A DNA stretch of 64,000 bases, taken from positions 1,748,001 to 1,812,000 of the forward strand of contig CP014326.1 in NCBI GenBank assembly GCA_001560895.1. The letters run 5' to 3'. Origin of the DNA: Streptococcus mitis (lineage in GTDB: Bacteria; Bacillota; Bacilli; Lactobacillales; Streptococcaceae). The notes under the pieces were generated by a model. The model was not told the DNA's origin and ran no database searches. It saw only the letters and a list, made by a program, of their open reading frames with translations. The position numbers and the translations under genes are program-made. Shown here in pieces: positions 1 through 9,471 of this stretch (position 1 is its first letter; each line of letters starts with the position of its first letter).

Positions 1-1696
1 AACTTCCAGGGGTACGTTGCCCTGCAGTATCAACCACTTCGAAGTTAAGAGTATAAGTACGCGGAGTCATTGGAACCCAATTATCAGATTTGCGACCAAC
101 AACACCTGTGATTTCCGATATATGTTGTGTAGGGTTGCGTCTGTCAGGATAGTATGGCCTAAATCCTTGATTACCAACAGGGGTGTTACTCATAGTCAAG
201 CCCCTGATTTCAGTATTACTAGGATCAGATAGTAACGATAAAAGCCCTTTATCATCATTCATAGTAAAACGAATTCCAGTTTTAGGGACTCCTGGTGCGT
301 TCTCTATTGCTTCATCGTTATATACTTCTACAGAAGAAGGAGAAATCGAAAGAGTAGGTTTTTTATCTGCTGCACGGTCCTGACCTCCCGCACTTCTATA
401 CTGACCTGTCCCACTAGTTGGAACAGTTGAACTGATTGAACCGCTATAATTTCCAGAAGTATCCGCACTTGTAAACGGTTGACTACTTGTAGCAACTTTT
501 GCGTTCAAGCTTGCAGCTTTCGACTGCTTATTTACAGTGGCGTGAACTTCAAGCGTTGCTTCTAGGTTTCTTTGTTTATCATGGCGGATATCATAGACAT
601 ACTCATTTCTTGAACCACCACGTTTCGCCATCTCTTGTCCATTACGGCCATCACGTTGACCTGAAGTAGCACGCAAAACTGCATTAGCAATAGAGTTACG
701 AGCTGAAGTTGCCGTTTTAATAACGCTACCAAGATCAGCAGTTGGATCCTTTAATGCTGACTCAATCTCAGTTATAGCAGATTCTACCTTAAGGATGGCT
801 GCACTTGTATCTGGAAGATCTGCCGCCTTAGCTAAATATTCACCCATTTCAGCTGAAATTTTAGCTAGTTTTTTACGATCTTCTTCATTTTTCTTTGTAG
901 ACACTTCTACCGATGACAAGGCACCAGCAGTCACTCCTGCCAAACTTGTTAATTCGGAAGTTTTCTCTATCAAACCTGTTGCTGACTTAGCAGAGTCCAA
1001 GACAGGTGCAGACAAATTAGAGTTTGGCAAACCTTGACTAACTACTTGATTTTCAGCTGAAGCAGATTCGGATTGTCCAGCAGTTTCAACACTAGCAGTG
1101 CTAGTCGCAACCGAACTGTCCTCTGAATGAACCATCAACTGACTAGAACTTACAGAAGTGCTTGCTGATACACTTGCAGAAGTACTTGTAGATGCACTAA
1201 CAGAAGCAGAAGTACTTGCTGACATACTTGCAGAAGTGCTAGCGCTCACTGATTGGCTGGCAGAAGTCGATTCTGAACTAGACAGACTCTCGCTTTCTGA
1301 GTGTGACAAACTTGCCGATTCTTCTGGATTTGCTTTCGAAACAGATCCAAGAACGACTGAGTCATTTGTAGCTAAAACATCCGATGACTCTAATGTCTTT
1401 TCAAGAGCAACCGCATCATTGGCATGAACAGTAGTTTGTGTTGCCACTGCTCCGCCTAATACAGCTCCTGTAGCTGCAAGTCCCCTTATAATATCGAGGC
1501 CTGTAATTGTATTGTTTGTTTGGTTCTCAACCACTTCGGTCATAACTTGAGTAGTGTCGACACTACCACGGAAAACCTTAAACAAACCAAATAAAGAAGT
1601 GGAAGCCCGTAGCCAATGCTTACCGGATTTCACTAACTTATAGCGGGTCACACGATCAGTTTCACGATATTGACCCTCTTGACGTCTGAAAAACAT
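1..1696 (-). CDS. Serine-rich-repeat surface glycoprotein, N-terminal part (GspB/PsrP/SrpA-like adhesin)
   Basis: The frame is open from ATG at 1696 (SD AAAGGAG just upstream) to the left edge, giving 565 codons without a stop; the C-terminus is outside the window. Residues 1-92 are a long signal peptide of the accessory-Sec type, with a YKLVKSGKHW motif at residues 19-28 (KxYKxGKxW family), a hydrophobic segment near 70-88 and likely cleavage after TVHA (92). Residues about 127-187 are a short Ser-rich stretch (SAS/STS repeats), the usual SRR1. Residues about 230-320 look helical and charged, and about 430-565 look like an Ig/cadherin-type binding region. Family knowledge: such proteins are O-glycosylated in the cytoplasm, exported by SecA2/SecY2 and anchored by LPXTG; they bind sialoglycans, keratin or other ligands. 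The ligand cannot be told here, and I see no clear sialoglycan-type Phi-TRX motif before the edge. The glycosyltransferase and SecA2Y2 genes are not in the window. Confidence 0.9.
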   Translation of the reverse strand, partial: MFFRRQEGQYRETDRVTRYKLVKSGKHWLRASTSLFGLFKVFRGSVDTTQVMTEVVENQTNNTITGLDIIRGLAATGAVLGGAVATQTTVHANDAVALEKTLESSDVLATNDSVVLGSVSKANPEESASLSHSESESLSSSESTSASQSVSASTSASMSASTSASVSASTSTSASVSASTSVSSSQLMVHSEDSSVATSTASVETAGQSESASAENQVVSQGLPNSNLSAPVLDSAKSATGLIEKTSELTSLAGVTAGALSSVEVSTKKNEEDRKKLAKISAEMGEYLAKAADLPDTSAAILKVESAITEIESALKDPTADLGSVIKTATSARNSIANAVLRATSGQRDGRNGQEMAKRGGSRNEYVYDIRHDKQRNLEATLEVHATVNKQSKAASLNAKVATSSQPFTSADTSGNYSGSISSTVPTSGTGQYRSAGGQDRAADKKPTLSISPSSVEVYNDEAIENAPGVPKTGIRFTMNDDKGLLSLLSDPSNTEIRGLTMSNTPVGNQGFRPYYPDRRNPTQHISEITGVVGRKSDNWVPMTPRTYTLNFEVVDTAGQRTPGS

Positions 1697-1760
1697 GCTA
1701 TCTCCTTTTCTAAACTTAGGTTAAGGGTACAATTCACCCAATTCTAAGTTAATCTTTAAT

Positions 1761-1789
1761 ATTATAAAAAAAATCTATTTAAAAATCAA
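1761..1789 (-). promoter_or_regulatory. Promoter of the serine-rich-repeat gene
   Basis: On the minus strand, -35 TTGATT (1784-1789), 17-bp spacer and -10 TATAAT (1761-1766). The predicted start lies about 55-60 nt before the ATG at 1696. Confidence 0.7.
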
Positions 1790-1875
1790 TAGAAATTAAA
1801 AAAAAGAATAATACTATATAATAACGTTTTATGTTTAAAACAAATCTTTTTATAGACAGACTAAACACATACTTA

Positions 1876-1897
1876 ATATATATATATATATATATAT
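1876..1897. repeat. (AT)11 dinucleotide microsatellite
   Basis: Eleven uninterrupted AT units in an AT-rich intergenic region, about 90 bp upstream of the -35 of the serine-rich-repeat gene. Such tracts can slip during replication. I see no gene in 1790-2080 around it. Confidence 0.9.
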
Positions 1898-2083
1898 TGC
1901 ACCGTTTTTTGTATACTTCTAATTTATTTTACATTGGATAAAAATATAAAATTTTCTATATTCAAACATTCTATTTCATTAATCAATCATACTATTGCCG
2001 AATCACAGCGCTAGCTAGAGTTCACTGTTAAATTTCAATATATATTATTTCACTAAGATATTACGTGAGGAAATTGGCAAGAA

Positions 2084-2838
2084 AAGCCCGCAAACAATAA
2101 CATTCGTGAACTTGTTCTAATGCCGAGGGAGAGATAACATTATATAGCGTTTACTTTTTCACATTACGACACAATCTTTTTTGTCGATATATTGGTGTAG
2201 TAGATAGCTAGTCCACTTTCTTTCCATTACGACGGAAAAAAGGCTGAGCAAAAAAACAATTTCAGGAGAAAATGAAGTCAATCATCCCACAATAAAACGC
2301 ATAATATCAAGATCAGTACATTCAATACCTGATATTATGCGCTTTTTAATTTTAAAGACTTTTCCCCCACACTCTTTGCCTAGTGAAGTACTTAGGTAAA
2401 CCGATTGTTACATTACAACACGGAGTTTAGCAAATCGATCATATTTGCCAAACGAAGTTAGTGAGATAGGCAGACACTTTGCTTCCTTGCCATTACAACG
2501 GAAAAATCCACGAATCAAAACCATTCGCGGATTTTTCCTAATGAAGCGTTTAGGTAAACAGCAATAGCAGTTACCGATTATTAGATTACGACACTGAGTT
2601 TTACGAATCGATAATATTCGTAAAACTTTACTAGTGGAGCGCCTAGCCAAGTTCCATAGAAACTTGGCATTAGTTACTTAGATTGTTACACAATCAAATA
2701 AATTTCCTGAACTACGAAACTGAGTTTTACAAATCGATTTCATTTGTAAAACTCAGTTAGTGAGGCAGTTAGCTAGTTCGCCAAATAGCGACTAGCGTCC
2801 AACAATTTGGAACTTTAGTTCCAATTGTTGGTACTGAG
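2084..2838. repeat. Array of about six diverged hairpin units with conserved flanks
   Basis: Non-coding stretch between prfC and the serine-rich-repeat gene. Read on the minus strand, units begin with a motif like CTAnnnGCTTCACTAA, continue into a perfect or near-perfect inverted repeat whose loop often holds ATCGAT, and end with CGTGTCGTAATG-like sequence. The closing motif (ATTACRAC on the plus strand) is at 2163, 2226, 2412, 2492, 2585 and, degenerate, 2712. The best stems are AACTGAGTTTTACAAAT at about 2718-2758, GAGTTTTACGAAT at 2594-2630 and GGAAAAATCC...GGATTTTTCC at 2501-2539. Two more palindromes (2648-2670 and about 2802-2834, the latter directly after the prfC stop) and a long hairpin at about 2298-2345 lie among them. 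Stem sequences differ between units while flanks are kept. I do not recognise the family; it is not BOX. Confidence 0.65.
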
Positions 2839-4383
2839 TCACATCTTCTCCTCCAACTCTACGTCTGGATACTTATCCGCAAACCAGCGGAGGGCAAAGT
2901 CATTCTCAAAGAGGAAGACTGGTTGGTCAAAACGGTCCTTGGCCAAGATATTTCGGCTTGATGACATCCGTTCATCCAAATCTTCAGGCTTGATCCAACG
3001 AACGGTCTTTTTACCCATTGGGCTCATAACGACTTCAGCGTTGTACTCGCCTTCCATACGGTGCTTAAAGACTTCAAACTGGAGTTGCCCCACAGCCCCT
3101 AGCATGTACTCACCTGTTTGGTAATTCTTATAAAGCTGAATGGCTCCTTCTTGCACCAATTGCTCAATCCCTTTGTGGAAGGATTTTTGCTTCATGACAT
3201 TCTTAGCAGAAACTTTCATGAAAATTTCAGGAGTAAAGGTTGGTAGCGGTTCAAATTCAAACTTGTTTTTTCCAACCGTCAAGGTATCCCCAACTTGATA
3301 AGTACCGGTATCGTAAACCCCGATAATATCACCTGCCACGGCATTGGTCACATTCTCACGACTTTCCGCCATAAACTGAGTCACATTCGACAGTTTAGCC
3401 CCTTTACCAGTACGAGGCAGATTGACACTCATGACGCGCTCAAATTCACCCGATACGATACGGACAAAGGCAATACGGTCACGGTGACGAGGGTCCATGT
3501 TGGCTTGGATTTTAAAGACAAATCCTGAGAAATCCTTGTCGTAAGGATCCACAATTTCGCCATCTGTTTTCTTATGCCCATGTGGTTCTGGAGCAAACTT
3601 GAGGAAGGTTTCAAGGAAGGTCTGCACACCAAAGTTTGTCAGGGCTGAACCGAAGAAGACAGGCGTCAATTCTCCAGCAAGGATTGCTTCCTCTGAAAAC
3701 TCATTTCCAGCTTCATTTAAAAGTTCAATATCATCCTTGACTTGCTCGTAGAAAGGATTGCTACCAAAGAGTTTGTCTCCATCTTCTAGACTAGCAAAAC
3801 GCTCATCCCCCTTGTAAAGTTCCAAGCGTTGGTTATAGAGATCATACAAGCCTTCAAAGGCTTTCCCCATCCCGATCGGCCAGTTCATCGGATAGCTCGC
3901 AATACCCAAGACTTCTTCCAATTCTTGCAAGAGGTCCAGCGGCTCACGACCATCACGGTCTAGCTTGTTCATAAAGGTAAAGACTGGAATACCACGATGT
4001 TTCACAACCTCAAACAATTTCTTTGTCTGCGCCTCGATACCCTTGGCAGAGTCCACGACCATAACCGCAGCATCCACCGCCATCAAGGTACGATAGGTAT
4101 CTTCTGAGAAGTCCTCGTGCCCTGGTGTATCTAAGATATTCACGCGCTTACCATCGTAGTCAAACTGCATAACAGATGAAGTAACAGAAATCCCACGTTG
4201 CTTCTCAATATCCATCCAGTCAGACTTGGCAAAAGTCCCAGTTTTCTTTCCTTTTACGGTACCAGCCTCACGAATCTCGCCCCCAAAGTAGAGCAACTGC
4301 TCAGTAATGGTTGTTTTCCCCGCGTCAGGGTGAGAGATGATGGCAAAGGTACGACGTTTCTTAATTTCTTCTTGAATATTCAT
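2839..4383 (-). CDS. prfC: Peptide chain release factor 3
   Basis: A 514-residue translational GTPase of normal RF3 length. The G-domain motifs are intact near the N-terminus: SHPDAGKTT (G1, about 18-26), DTPGHEDFS (G3, about 85-93) and NKLD (G4, about 139-142), followed by the EF-Tu-like beta-barrel domain 2 and the RF3 C-terminal domain. Family role: it uses GTP to recycle RF1/RF2 from the ribosome after peptide release, in the cytoplasm. It stands alone; the next gene on this strand is the serine-rich-repeat gene, 1.1 kb downstream across the hairpin array. The start at 4383 has only a weak purine-rich SD (AAGAAAGAG) but gives the canonical [19 protein letters not shown]-terminus. Confidence 0.97.
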   Translation of the reverse strand: MNIQEEIKKRRTFAIISHPDAGKTTITEQLLYFGGEIREAGTVKGKKTGTFAKSDWMDIEKQRGISVTSSVMQFDYDGKRVNILDTPGHEDFSEDTYRTLMAVDAAVMVVDSAKGIEAQTKKLFEVVKHRGIPVFTFMNKLDRDGREPLDLLQELEEVLGIASYPMNWPIGMGKAFEGLYDLYNQRLELYKGDERFASLEDGDKLFGSNPFYEQVKDDIELLNEAGNEFSEEAILAGELTPVFFGSALTNFGVQTFLETFLKFAPEPHGHKKTDGEIVDPYDKDFSGFVFKIQANMDPRHRDRIAFVRIVSGEFERVMSVNLPRTGKGAKLSNVTQFMAESRENVTNAVAGDIIGVYDTGTYQVGDTLTVGKNKFEFEPLPTFTPEIFMKVSAKNVMKQKSFHKGIEQLVQEGAIQLYKNYQTGEYMLGAVGQLQFEVFKHRMEGEYNAEVVMSPMGKKTVRWIKPEDLDERMSSSRNILAKDRFDQPVFLFENDFALRWFADKYPDVELEEKM

Positions 4384-4544
4384 AAGTTCTCTTTCTTTGA
4401 TTCTCTATTTTTCTTGTTTCAATAGCTAAGAATGATTTCTACATTGGATTTTACCATTCCTTTCAACACTCCATTATATCGGATTTTAGCATTTTTTTCA
4501 ATTTCTATTTTATGTTAGACACTGCTAAAGTAGAACAATTCCCC

Positions 4545-4572
4545 TTGCAATTTTTAAAATAAATGTTACAAT
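4545..4572 (+). promoter_or_regulatory. Promoter of the putative antitoxin RNA
   Basis: -35 TTGCAA (4545-4550), 16-bp spacer and extended -10 TGTTACAAT (TACAAT at 4567-4572). It reads toward the terminator hairpin at 4646-4691 and there is no open frame behind it, as expected for a small RNA. Confidence 0.65.
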
Positions 4573-4578
4573 AAATAT

Positions 4579-4690
4579 AGAAAAAGGTGTTGCATCAACA
4601 ACACCCCACAGAGCCGTTTAAGACGGTGGCTGTAATTACATAACTAAAAAATAGCTCGTTAACTCGCCAAAGTTAGGACGGCTATTTTTT
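4579..4690 (+). ncRNA. Putative antisense antitoxin RNA of a type I toxin locus
   Basis: About 110 nt from the predicted start near 4579 to a strong Rho-independent terminator. It holds two further hairpins: GGTGTTG...CAACACC (about 4586-4604) and GCCGTTTAAGACGGTGGC (about 4613-4630). It converges with, and overlaps the 3' end of, the tiny toxin-like frame on the opposite strand, so both transcripts would share complementary 3' ends. This is the layout of Firmicute holin-like and Fst-type toxin/antitoxin pairs. Transcription is inferred. Confidence 0.5.
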
Positions 4691-4691
4691 T
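4646..4691. terminator. Bidirectional terminator shared by toxin and antitoxin RNAs
   Basis: Inverted repeat AAAAAATAGC...GCTATTTTTT enclosing TAACT...AGTTA. It has a T-run on both strands, so it can end transcripts from either side. Confidence 0.75.
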
Positions 4692-4756
4692 GTCTCTTTT
4701 ACCAATTCAAGGATGAACTTCAGGAGCGTGATAACAAAGTTACCAGCTACAAACAT
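4682..4756 (-). CDS. Holin-like type I toxin peptide (Hol-Tox family), possibly degenerate
   Basis: The 24-codon frame starts MFVAGNFVITLLKF and ends ILELVKETKK: a single hydrophobic helix with a Lys-rich tail. In-frame codons upstream read PPFEALTL, which with the rest fits the Hol-Tox pattern xxFEALTLMxxxGxFVxxLL. No ATG opens this longer frame. A TTG (about 4784) preceded by no stop would open it only if the run of six C (six G on the plus strand, about 4776-4781) were five; with six, that start reaches TGA after four codons. The ATG at 4756 has GAGG 11 nt upstream. A BOX element begins about 50 bp upstream and may have displaced the promoter. Family role: membrane-acting toxic peptide silenced by antisense RNA. 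It may be a remnant or an on/off variable locus. Confidence 0.5.
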   Translation of the reverse strand: MFVAGNFVITLLKFILELVKETKK

Positions 4757-4806
4757 GAGTGTCAAAGCCTCAAAAGGGGGGCAAATCTGGTTACTACTTT
4801 CTACTA

Positions 4807-4913
4807 AATACTCTTCGAAAATCAAATTCAAACTACGTCAGCTTCGCCTTGCCGTACTCAAGTACAGTCTGCGGCTAGCTTCCTAGTTTACTCTTTGATT
4901 TTCATTGAGTATA
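4807..4913 (-). repeat. BOX element (boxA-boxC, no boxB)
   Basis: It has the boxA end with TATACTCAATGAAAATCAAA and the boxC end GATTTTCGAAGAGTATT, read on the minus strand, and is about 107 bp. It is a non-autonomous mobile repeat typical of pneumococcus and relatives, lying between the toxin-like locus and gatC. Confidence 0.9.
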
Positions 4914-5108
4914 AGATTTTACAGGATCTGCACATAAGCATCACCATCCTTTCGATTTCGTAACCACCGTCTTCACTTCTCTGTCAAACTATTGTACCAT
5001 ATAATTTCCTCTTTGAAATCCTCTTTTCAAACAAATCATCATTAAAACCCGTTCTCCATCCTCTACCTGTCTTTTTTCACCTTTCCCTCCCTTATTTATA
5101 GGAAAATA

Positions 5109-5117
5109 TGGTAAAAT
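5109..5117 (+). promoter_or_regulatory. Extended -10 promoter of gatCAB
   Basis: TGGTAAAAT (-10 TAAAAT at 5112-5117), 40 nt before the gatC start. No good -35 is visible, so the TGn extension probably carries recognition. Confidence 0.5.
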
Positions 5118-5157
5118 AGAACAGACTAAAAATCATCATTTCATGAAAGGATGCAAG

Positions 5158-5460
5158 ATGAAAATTACGCAAGAAGAGGTAACACACGTTGCCAATCTTT
5201 CAAAATTAAGATTCTCTGAAGAAGAAACTGCTACCTTTGCGACTACCTTGTCTAAAATTGTTGACATGGTTGAATTGCTGGGCGAAGTCGACACAACTGG
5301 TGTCGTACCTACTACGACCATGGCTGACCGCAAAACTGTACTCCGCCCTGATGTGGCCGAAGAAGGAACAGACCGTGATCGCTTGTTTAAAAACGTACCT
5401 GAAAAAGACAACTACTATATCAAGGTACCAGCTATCCTAGACGATGGAGGAGATGCCTAA
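5158..5460 (+). CDS. gatC: Asp-tRNA(Asn)/Glu-tRNA(Gln) amidotransferase subunit C
   Basis: 100 residues, the usual GatC length, with the N-terminus [19 protein letters not shown]. An upstream in-frame ATG at 5143 exists, but the AAAGGA ribosome site sits six bases before 5158, so the shorter start is chosen. GatC is the small wrapping subunit that holds GatA and GatB together in the GatCAB complex. The complex amidates Glu-tRNA(Gln) and Asp-tRNA(Asn) in bacteria lacking GlnRS or AsnRS routes. Its stop overlaps the gatA start (TAATG), so it is translationally coupled and first of a three-gene operon. Confidence 0.96.
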   Translation: MKITQEEVTHVANLSKLRFSEEETATFATTLSKIVDMVELLGEVDTTGVVPTTTMADRKTVLRPDVAEEGTDRDRLFKNVPEKDNYYIKVPAILDDGGDA

Positions 5461-6926
5461 TGACTTTTAATAACAAAACTATTGAAGACTTGCACAATCT
5501 CCTTGTTTCTAAGGAAATTTCTGCAACTGAATTGACCCAAGCAACGCTTGAAGATATCAAATCTCGCGAGACAGCTATCAACGCTTTTGTTACTATCGCT
5601 GAGGAGCAAGCCCTTGCTCAAGCTAAGGCTATTGATGAAGCTGGAATTGACGCTGACAATGTCCTTTCAGGAATTCCGCTTGCTGTTAAGGATAATATCT
5701 CTACAGATGGTATCCTCACAACTGCAGCCTCAAAAATGCTCTACAACTACGAGCCAATCTTTGATGCGACTGCGGTTGCTAATGCAAAAGCTAAAGGCAT
5801 GATTGTTGTCGGAAAAACCAACATGGACGAATTTGCCATGGGTGGTTCAGGTGAAACTTCACACTACGGAGCAACTAAAAACGCTTGGGACCACAGCAAG
5901 GTTCCTGGTGGATCATCAAGTGGTTCTGCTGCAGCTGTAGCTTCAGGGCAAGTCCGCTTGTCACTTGGTTCTGATACTGGTGGTTCTATCCGCCAACCTG
6001 CTGCCTTCAACGGGATCGTTGGTCTCAAACCAACCTACGGAACAGTTTCTCGTTTCGGTCTTATTGCCTTTGGTAGCTCATTAGACCAGATCGGACCTTT
6101 TGCGCCAACTGTTAAGGAAAATGCCCTCTTACTCAACGCTATTGCTAGCGAAGATGCTAAAGACTCTACTTCTGCTCCTGTCCGCATTGCCGACTTTACT
6201 TCAAAAATCGGCCAAGACATCAAGGGCATGAAAATCGCTTTGCCTAAGGAATACCTTGGTGAAGGGATTGCCCCAGAGGTTAAGGAAACTATTCTAAATG
6301 CTGCTAAGCACTTTGAAAAACTTGGCGCTATCGTTGAAGAAGTCAGCCTCCCTCACTCTAAATATGGTGTGGCAGTATACTACATTATCGCTTCATCTGA
6401 AGCTTCATCAAACTTGCAACGCTTTGACGGTATTCGTTATGGCTACCGTGCAGAGGATGCGACAAACCTTGATGAAATCTATGTAAATAGCCGTAGCCAA
6501 GGATTCGGTGAAGAGGTTAAACGCCGTATCATGCTTGGTACTTTCAGTCTTTCATCAGGTTACTATGATGCTTACTACAAGAAAGCTGGACAGGTTCGTA
6601 CCCTCATCATCCAAGATTTCGAAAAAGTCTTTGCGGATTACGACTTGATTTTGGGTCCAACTGCTCCAAGCGTTGCCTATGACTTAAATTCTCTCAACCA
6701 CGACCCAGTTGCCATGTACTTAGCTGACCTCTTGACCATCCCAGTTAACTTAGCTGGTCTTCCAGGGATTTCGATTCCTGCTGGATTCTCTCAAGGTCTC
6801 CCTGTCGGACTCCAATTGATTGGTCCTAAGTACTCTGAGGAAACCATTTACCAAGCTGCTGCTGCCTTTGAAGCAACAACAGACTACCACAAACAACAAC
6901 CCGTGATTTTTGGAGGTGACAACTAA
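5460..6926 (+). CDS. gatA: Asp-tRNA(Asn)/Glu-tRNA(Gln) amidotransferase subunit A (glutaminase)
   Basis: 488 residues, full length. It is an amidase-signature enzyme: K77 in [10 protein letters not shown]152 in [11 protein letters not shown] and S176 in [10 protein letters not shown] form the Ser-cisSer-Lys triad. GatA releases ammonia from glutamine, which is channelled to GatB for amidation of the mischarged tRNA. One-base overlaps (TAATG) with gatC before and gatB after show tight coupling. Confidence 0.98.
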   Translation: MTFNNKTIEDLHNLLVSKEISATELTQATLEDIKSRETAINAFVTIAEEQALAQAKAIDEAGIDADNVLSGIPLAVKDNISTDGILTTAASKMLYNYEPIFDATAVANAKAKGMIVVGKTNMDEFAMGGSGETSHYGATKNAWDHSKVPGGSSSGSAAAVASGQVRLSLGSDTGGSIRQPAAFNGIVGLKPTYGTVSRFGLIAFGSSLDQIGPFAPTVKENALLLNAIASEDAKDSTSAPVRIADFTSKIGQDIKGMKIALPKEYLGEGIAPEVKETILNAAKHFEKLGAIVEEVSLPHSKYGVAVYYIIASSEASSNLQRFDGIRYGYRAEDATNLDEIYVNSRSQGFGEEVKRRIMLGTFSLSSGYYDAYYKKAGQVRTLIIQDFEKVFADYDLILGPTAPSVAYDLNSLNHDPVAMYLADLLTIPVNLAGLPGISIPAGFSQGLPVGLQLIGPKYSEETIYQAAAAFEATTDYHKQQPVIFGGDN

Positions 6927-8368
6927 TGAACTTTGAAACAGTCATTGGACTTGAAGTCCACGTAGAGCTCAACACCAATTCAAAAATCTTCTCACCTACT
7001 TCTGCCCACTTTGGAAATGACCAAAATGCCAACACTAACGTGATTGACTGGTCCTTCCCAGGAGTTCTGCCAGTTCTCAATAAAGGTGTTGTTGATGCCG
7101 GTATCAAGGCAGCTCTTGCCCTCAACATGGACATCCATAAAAAGATGCACTTTGACCGCAAGAACTACTTCTATCCTGATAATCCCAAAGCCTACCAAAT
7201 TTCTCAATTTGATGAGCCAATTGGTTACAATGGATGGATTGAAGTTGAGCTAGAAGACGGTACGACCAAGAAAATCGGTATCGAACGCGCCCACCTAGAG
7301 GAAGACGCTGGTAAAAACACCCACGGTACAGATGGCTACTCTTATGTTGACCTCAACCGCCAAGGTGTTCCATTGATTGAGATCGTATCTGAGGCTGACA
7401 TGCGTTCGCCAGAAGAAGCCTATGCTTATCTGACAGCCCTCAAGGAAGTTATCCAGTATGCTGGTATTTCTGACGTTAAGATGGAAGAAGGTTCTATGCG
7501 TGTGGATGCCAACATCTCCCTTCGTCCTTATGGTCAAGAAAAATTCGGTACCAAGACAGAGTTGAAGAACCTCAACTCCTTCTCAAACGTTCGCAAGGGG
7601 CTTGAATACGAAGTCCAACGTCAGGCTGAAATCCTTCGCTCAGGTGGTCAAATTCGCCAAGAAACACGCCGTTACGATGAAGCTAACAAGGCAACTATCC
7701 TCATGCGTGTCAAGGAAGGTGCTGCAGACTACCGCTACTTCCCAGAACCAGACCTACCTCTCTTTGAAATTTCAGATGAGTGGATTGAGGAAATGCGAAC
7801 TGAATTGCCAGAGTTTCCAAAAGAACGCCGTGCACGCTACGTGGCTGACCTTGGCTTGTCAGACTACGATGCTAGCCAGTTGACTGCAAACAAGGTCACT
7901 TCTGATTTCTTTGAAAAAGCTGTTGCTCTCGGTGGCGATGCTAAACAAGTCTCTAACTGGCTCCAAGGTGAGGTTGCTCAGTTCTTGAACGCTGAAGGCA
8001 AGACACTGGAACAAATCGAATTGACACCAGAAAACTTGGTTGAAATGATTGCCATCATCGAAGACGGCACTATCTCTTCTAAGATTGCTAAGAAAGTCTT
8101 TGTCCACCTGGCGAAAAATGGCGGTGGAGCGCGTGAATACGTGGAAAAAGCAGGCATGGTCCAAATCTCAGATCCAGCTGTCTTGATTCCAATTATCCAC
8201 CAAGTCTTTGCGGATAACGAAGCAGCCGTTGCCGACTTCAAGTCAGGCAAACGTAATGCAGATAAGGCCTTCACAGGATTCCTTATGAAAGCAACCAAAG
8301 GCCAAGCCAATCCACAAGTCGCCCTTAAACTCCTTGCACAGGAATTGGCGAAGTTGAAAGAAGACTAA
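6926..8368 (+). CDS. gatB: Asp-tRNA(Asn)/Glu-tRNA(Gln) amidotransferase subunit B
   Basis: 480 residues, full length. It begins [15 protein letters not shown] (GatB signature), carries the kinase-like GatB core ([18 protein letters not shown] at about 74-91) and ends with the YqeY-like tRNA-binding tail. It phosphorylates the side-chain carboxylate of Glu- or Asp-tRNA with ATP and amidates it with ammonia from GatA. It is last gene of gatCAB, followed within ten bases by a terminator. Confidence 0.98.
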   Translation: MNFETVIGLEVHVELNTNSKIFSPTSAHFGNDQNANTNVIDWSFPGVLPVLNKGVVDAGIKAALALNMDIHKKMHFDRKNYFYPDNPKAYQISQFDEPIGYNGWIEVELEDGTTKKIGIERAHLEEDAGKNTHGTDGYSYVDLNRQGVPLIEIVSEADMRSPEEAYAYLTALKEVIQYAGISDVKMEEGSMRVDANISLRPYGQEKFGTKTELKNLNSFSNVRKGLEYEVQRQAEILRSGGQIRQETRRYDEANKATILMRVKEGAADYRYFPEPDLPLFEISDEWIEEMRTELPEFPKERRARYVADLGLSDYDASQLTANKVTSDFFEKAVALGGDAKQVSNWLQGEVAQFLNAEGKTLEQIELTPENLVEMIAIIEDGTISSKIAKKVFVHLAKNGGGAREYVEKAGMVQISDPAVLIPIIHQVFADNEAAVADFKSGKRNADKAFTGFLMKATKGQANPQVALKLLAQELAKLKED

Positions 8369-8376
8369 TATGTAAA

Positions 8377-8404
8377 AGAAACCAGCCCTGAGGTTGGTTT
8401 TTTT
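8377..8404 (+). terminator. Terminator of gatCAB
   Basis: Hairpin ACCAGCC-CTGA-GGTTGGT followed by a run of seven T, just after the gatB stop. Confidence 0.8.
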
Positions 8405-8499
8405 CGATCCTACCATCTCCCAATAACTATTTTGGCTTTATTTCCAGAAGATTTTATGGTAAAATGAAGAGTAATAATATTTATTAAAGAGGTAAAAAC

Positions 8500-9060
8500 A
8501 TGATTGAAGCAAGCAAATTGAAAGCTGGTATGACATTTGAAACTGCAGACGGAAAATTGATCCGCGTTTTGGAAGCTAGCCACCACAAACCAGGTAAAGG
8601 GAACACGATCATGCGTATGAAACTGCGTGATGTCCGTACTGGTTCTACATTTGACACAAGCTACCGTCCAGAAGAAAAATTCGAACAAGCTATTATCGAG
8701 ACTGTTCCAGCTCAATACTTGTACAAAATGGATGAAACTGCCTACTTCATGAACACTGAAACTTACGACCAATACGAAATTCCAGTCGTAAACGTTGAAA
8801 ATGAATTGCTTTACATCCTTGAAAACTCTGATGTGAAAATCCAATTCTATGGAACTGAAGTAATCGGTGTAACTGTACCAACTACTGTTGAATTGACAGT
8901 TGCTGAAACACAACCATCTATCAAAGGTGCTACTGTTACAGGTTCTGGTAAACCAGCAACTATGGAAACTGGACTTGTTGTCAACGTTCCTGACTTCATC
9001 GAAGCTGGACAAAAATTGATCATCAACACTGCAGAAGGAACTTACGTTTCTCGTGCCTAA
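8500..9060 (+). CDS. efp: Elongation factor P
   Basis: 186 residues, canonical length, with three beta-barrel domains (KOW-like domain to about 62, then two OB-like domains). SD AGAGGT lies seven bases before the ATG. EF-P binds between the P and E sites and rescues ribosomes stalled on polyproline. The loop that carries the modified residue reads HHKPGKGNT (about 28-36), so the Lys is present; the modification enzyme cannot be inferred from this window. It is first gene of a probable efp-gls24-nusB unit. Confidence 0.98.
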   Translation: MIEASKLKAGMTFETADGKLIRVLEASHHKPGKGNTIMRMKLRDVRTGSTFDTSYRPEEKFEQAIIETVPAQYLYKMDETAYFMNTETYDQYEIPVVNVENELLYILENSDVKIQFYGTEVIGVTVPTTVELTVAETQPSIKGATVTGSGKPATMETGLVVNVPDFIEAGQKLIINTAEGTYVSRA

Positions 9061-9081
9061 TCTCTAGAAAGAGGTCATTCT

Positions 9082-9471
9082 ATGGGAACTGAAGAACAAT
9101 TTGGCGAAATCGTTATCGCTCCACGTGTACTTGAAAAAATCATTGCCATCGCAACTGCTAAAGTTGATGGTGTCCATTCATTTTCAAATAAATCCGTATC
9201 TGATACCCTATCAAAACTCTCTCTTGGTCGTGGCGTCTACTTAAAAGAAAGCAACGAAGAACTAACTGCTGACATCTACCTCTACCTTGAGTACGGTGTG
9301 AAAGTACCAAAAGTGGCTCTTGCTATTCAAAAAGCGGTCAAAGATGCTGTCCATGATATGGCAGATGTGGAACTTGCTGCTGTCAATATCCATGTTACAG
9401 GAATTGTTCCAGACAAAACACCAAAACCTGAGTTGAAAGATCTATTTAACGAGGACTTCCTCAATGACTAG
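9082..9471 (+). CDS. Asp23/Gls24 family envelope stress response protein
   Basis: 129 residues of the DUF322/Asp23 family. It starts [20 protein letters not shown] and has the family pattern [27 protein letters not shown] near 74-100. A homologue (YqhY) is commonly found next to nusB or acetyl-CoA carboxylase genes in Firmicutes, and both are neighbours here. The role is uncertain: Asp23-type proteins are linked to the envelope stress response, and YqhY has been connected with fatty acid synthesis control in Bacillus. It lies 21 bases after efp and overlaps nusB by eight bases. Confidence 0.9.
   Translation: MGTEEQFGEIVIAPRVLEKIIAIATAKVDGVHSFSNKSVSDTLSKLSLGRGVYLKESNEELTADIYLYLEYGVKVPKVALAIQKAVKDAVHDMADVELAAVNIHVTGIVPDKTPKPELKDLFNEDFLND

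Noticed and set aside
1..1427. Small plus-strand frames at the left end
   Set aside because: They are antisense to the continuous serine-rich-repeat glycoprotein frame, which has signal peptide, promoter and SD.
2292..2348. Rho-independent terminator for prfC
   Set aside because: It is about 490 bp past the prfC stop, inside the hairpin array, with long loop; it may stop transcripts but cannot be assigned to a gene.
2408..2650. 80-codon minus-strand frame within the hairpin array
   Set aside because: It spans several palindromes, its composition is unlike a protein (many Arg, Cys, Ile from repeat flanks) and there is no SD.
2084..2838. CRISPR array
   Set aside because: The repeated parts are diverged, the palindromic parts differ between units, spacing is irregular and no cas genes are near.
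5143..5157. Earlier gatC start (ATG at 5143)
   Set aside because: The ribosome site AAAGGA lies between this ATG and the one at 5158, and the family N-terminus begins at 5158.
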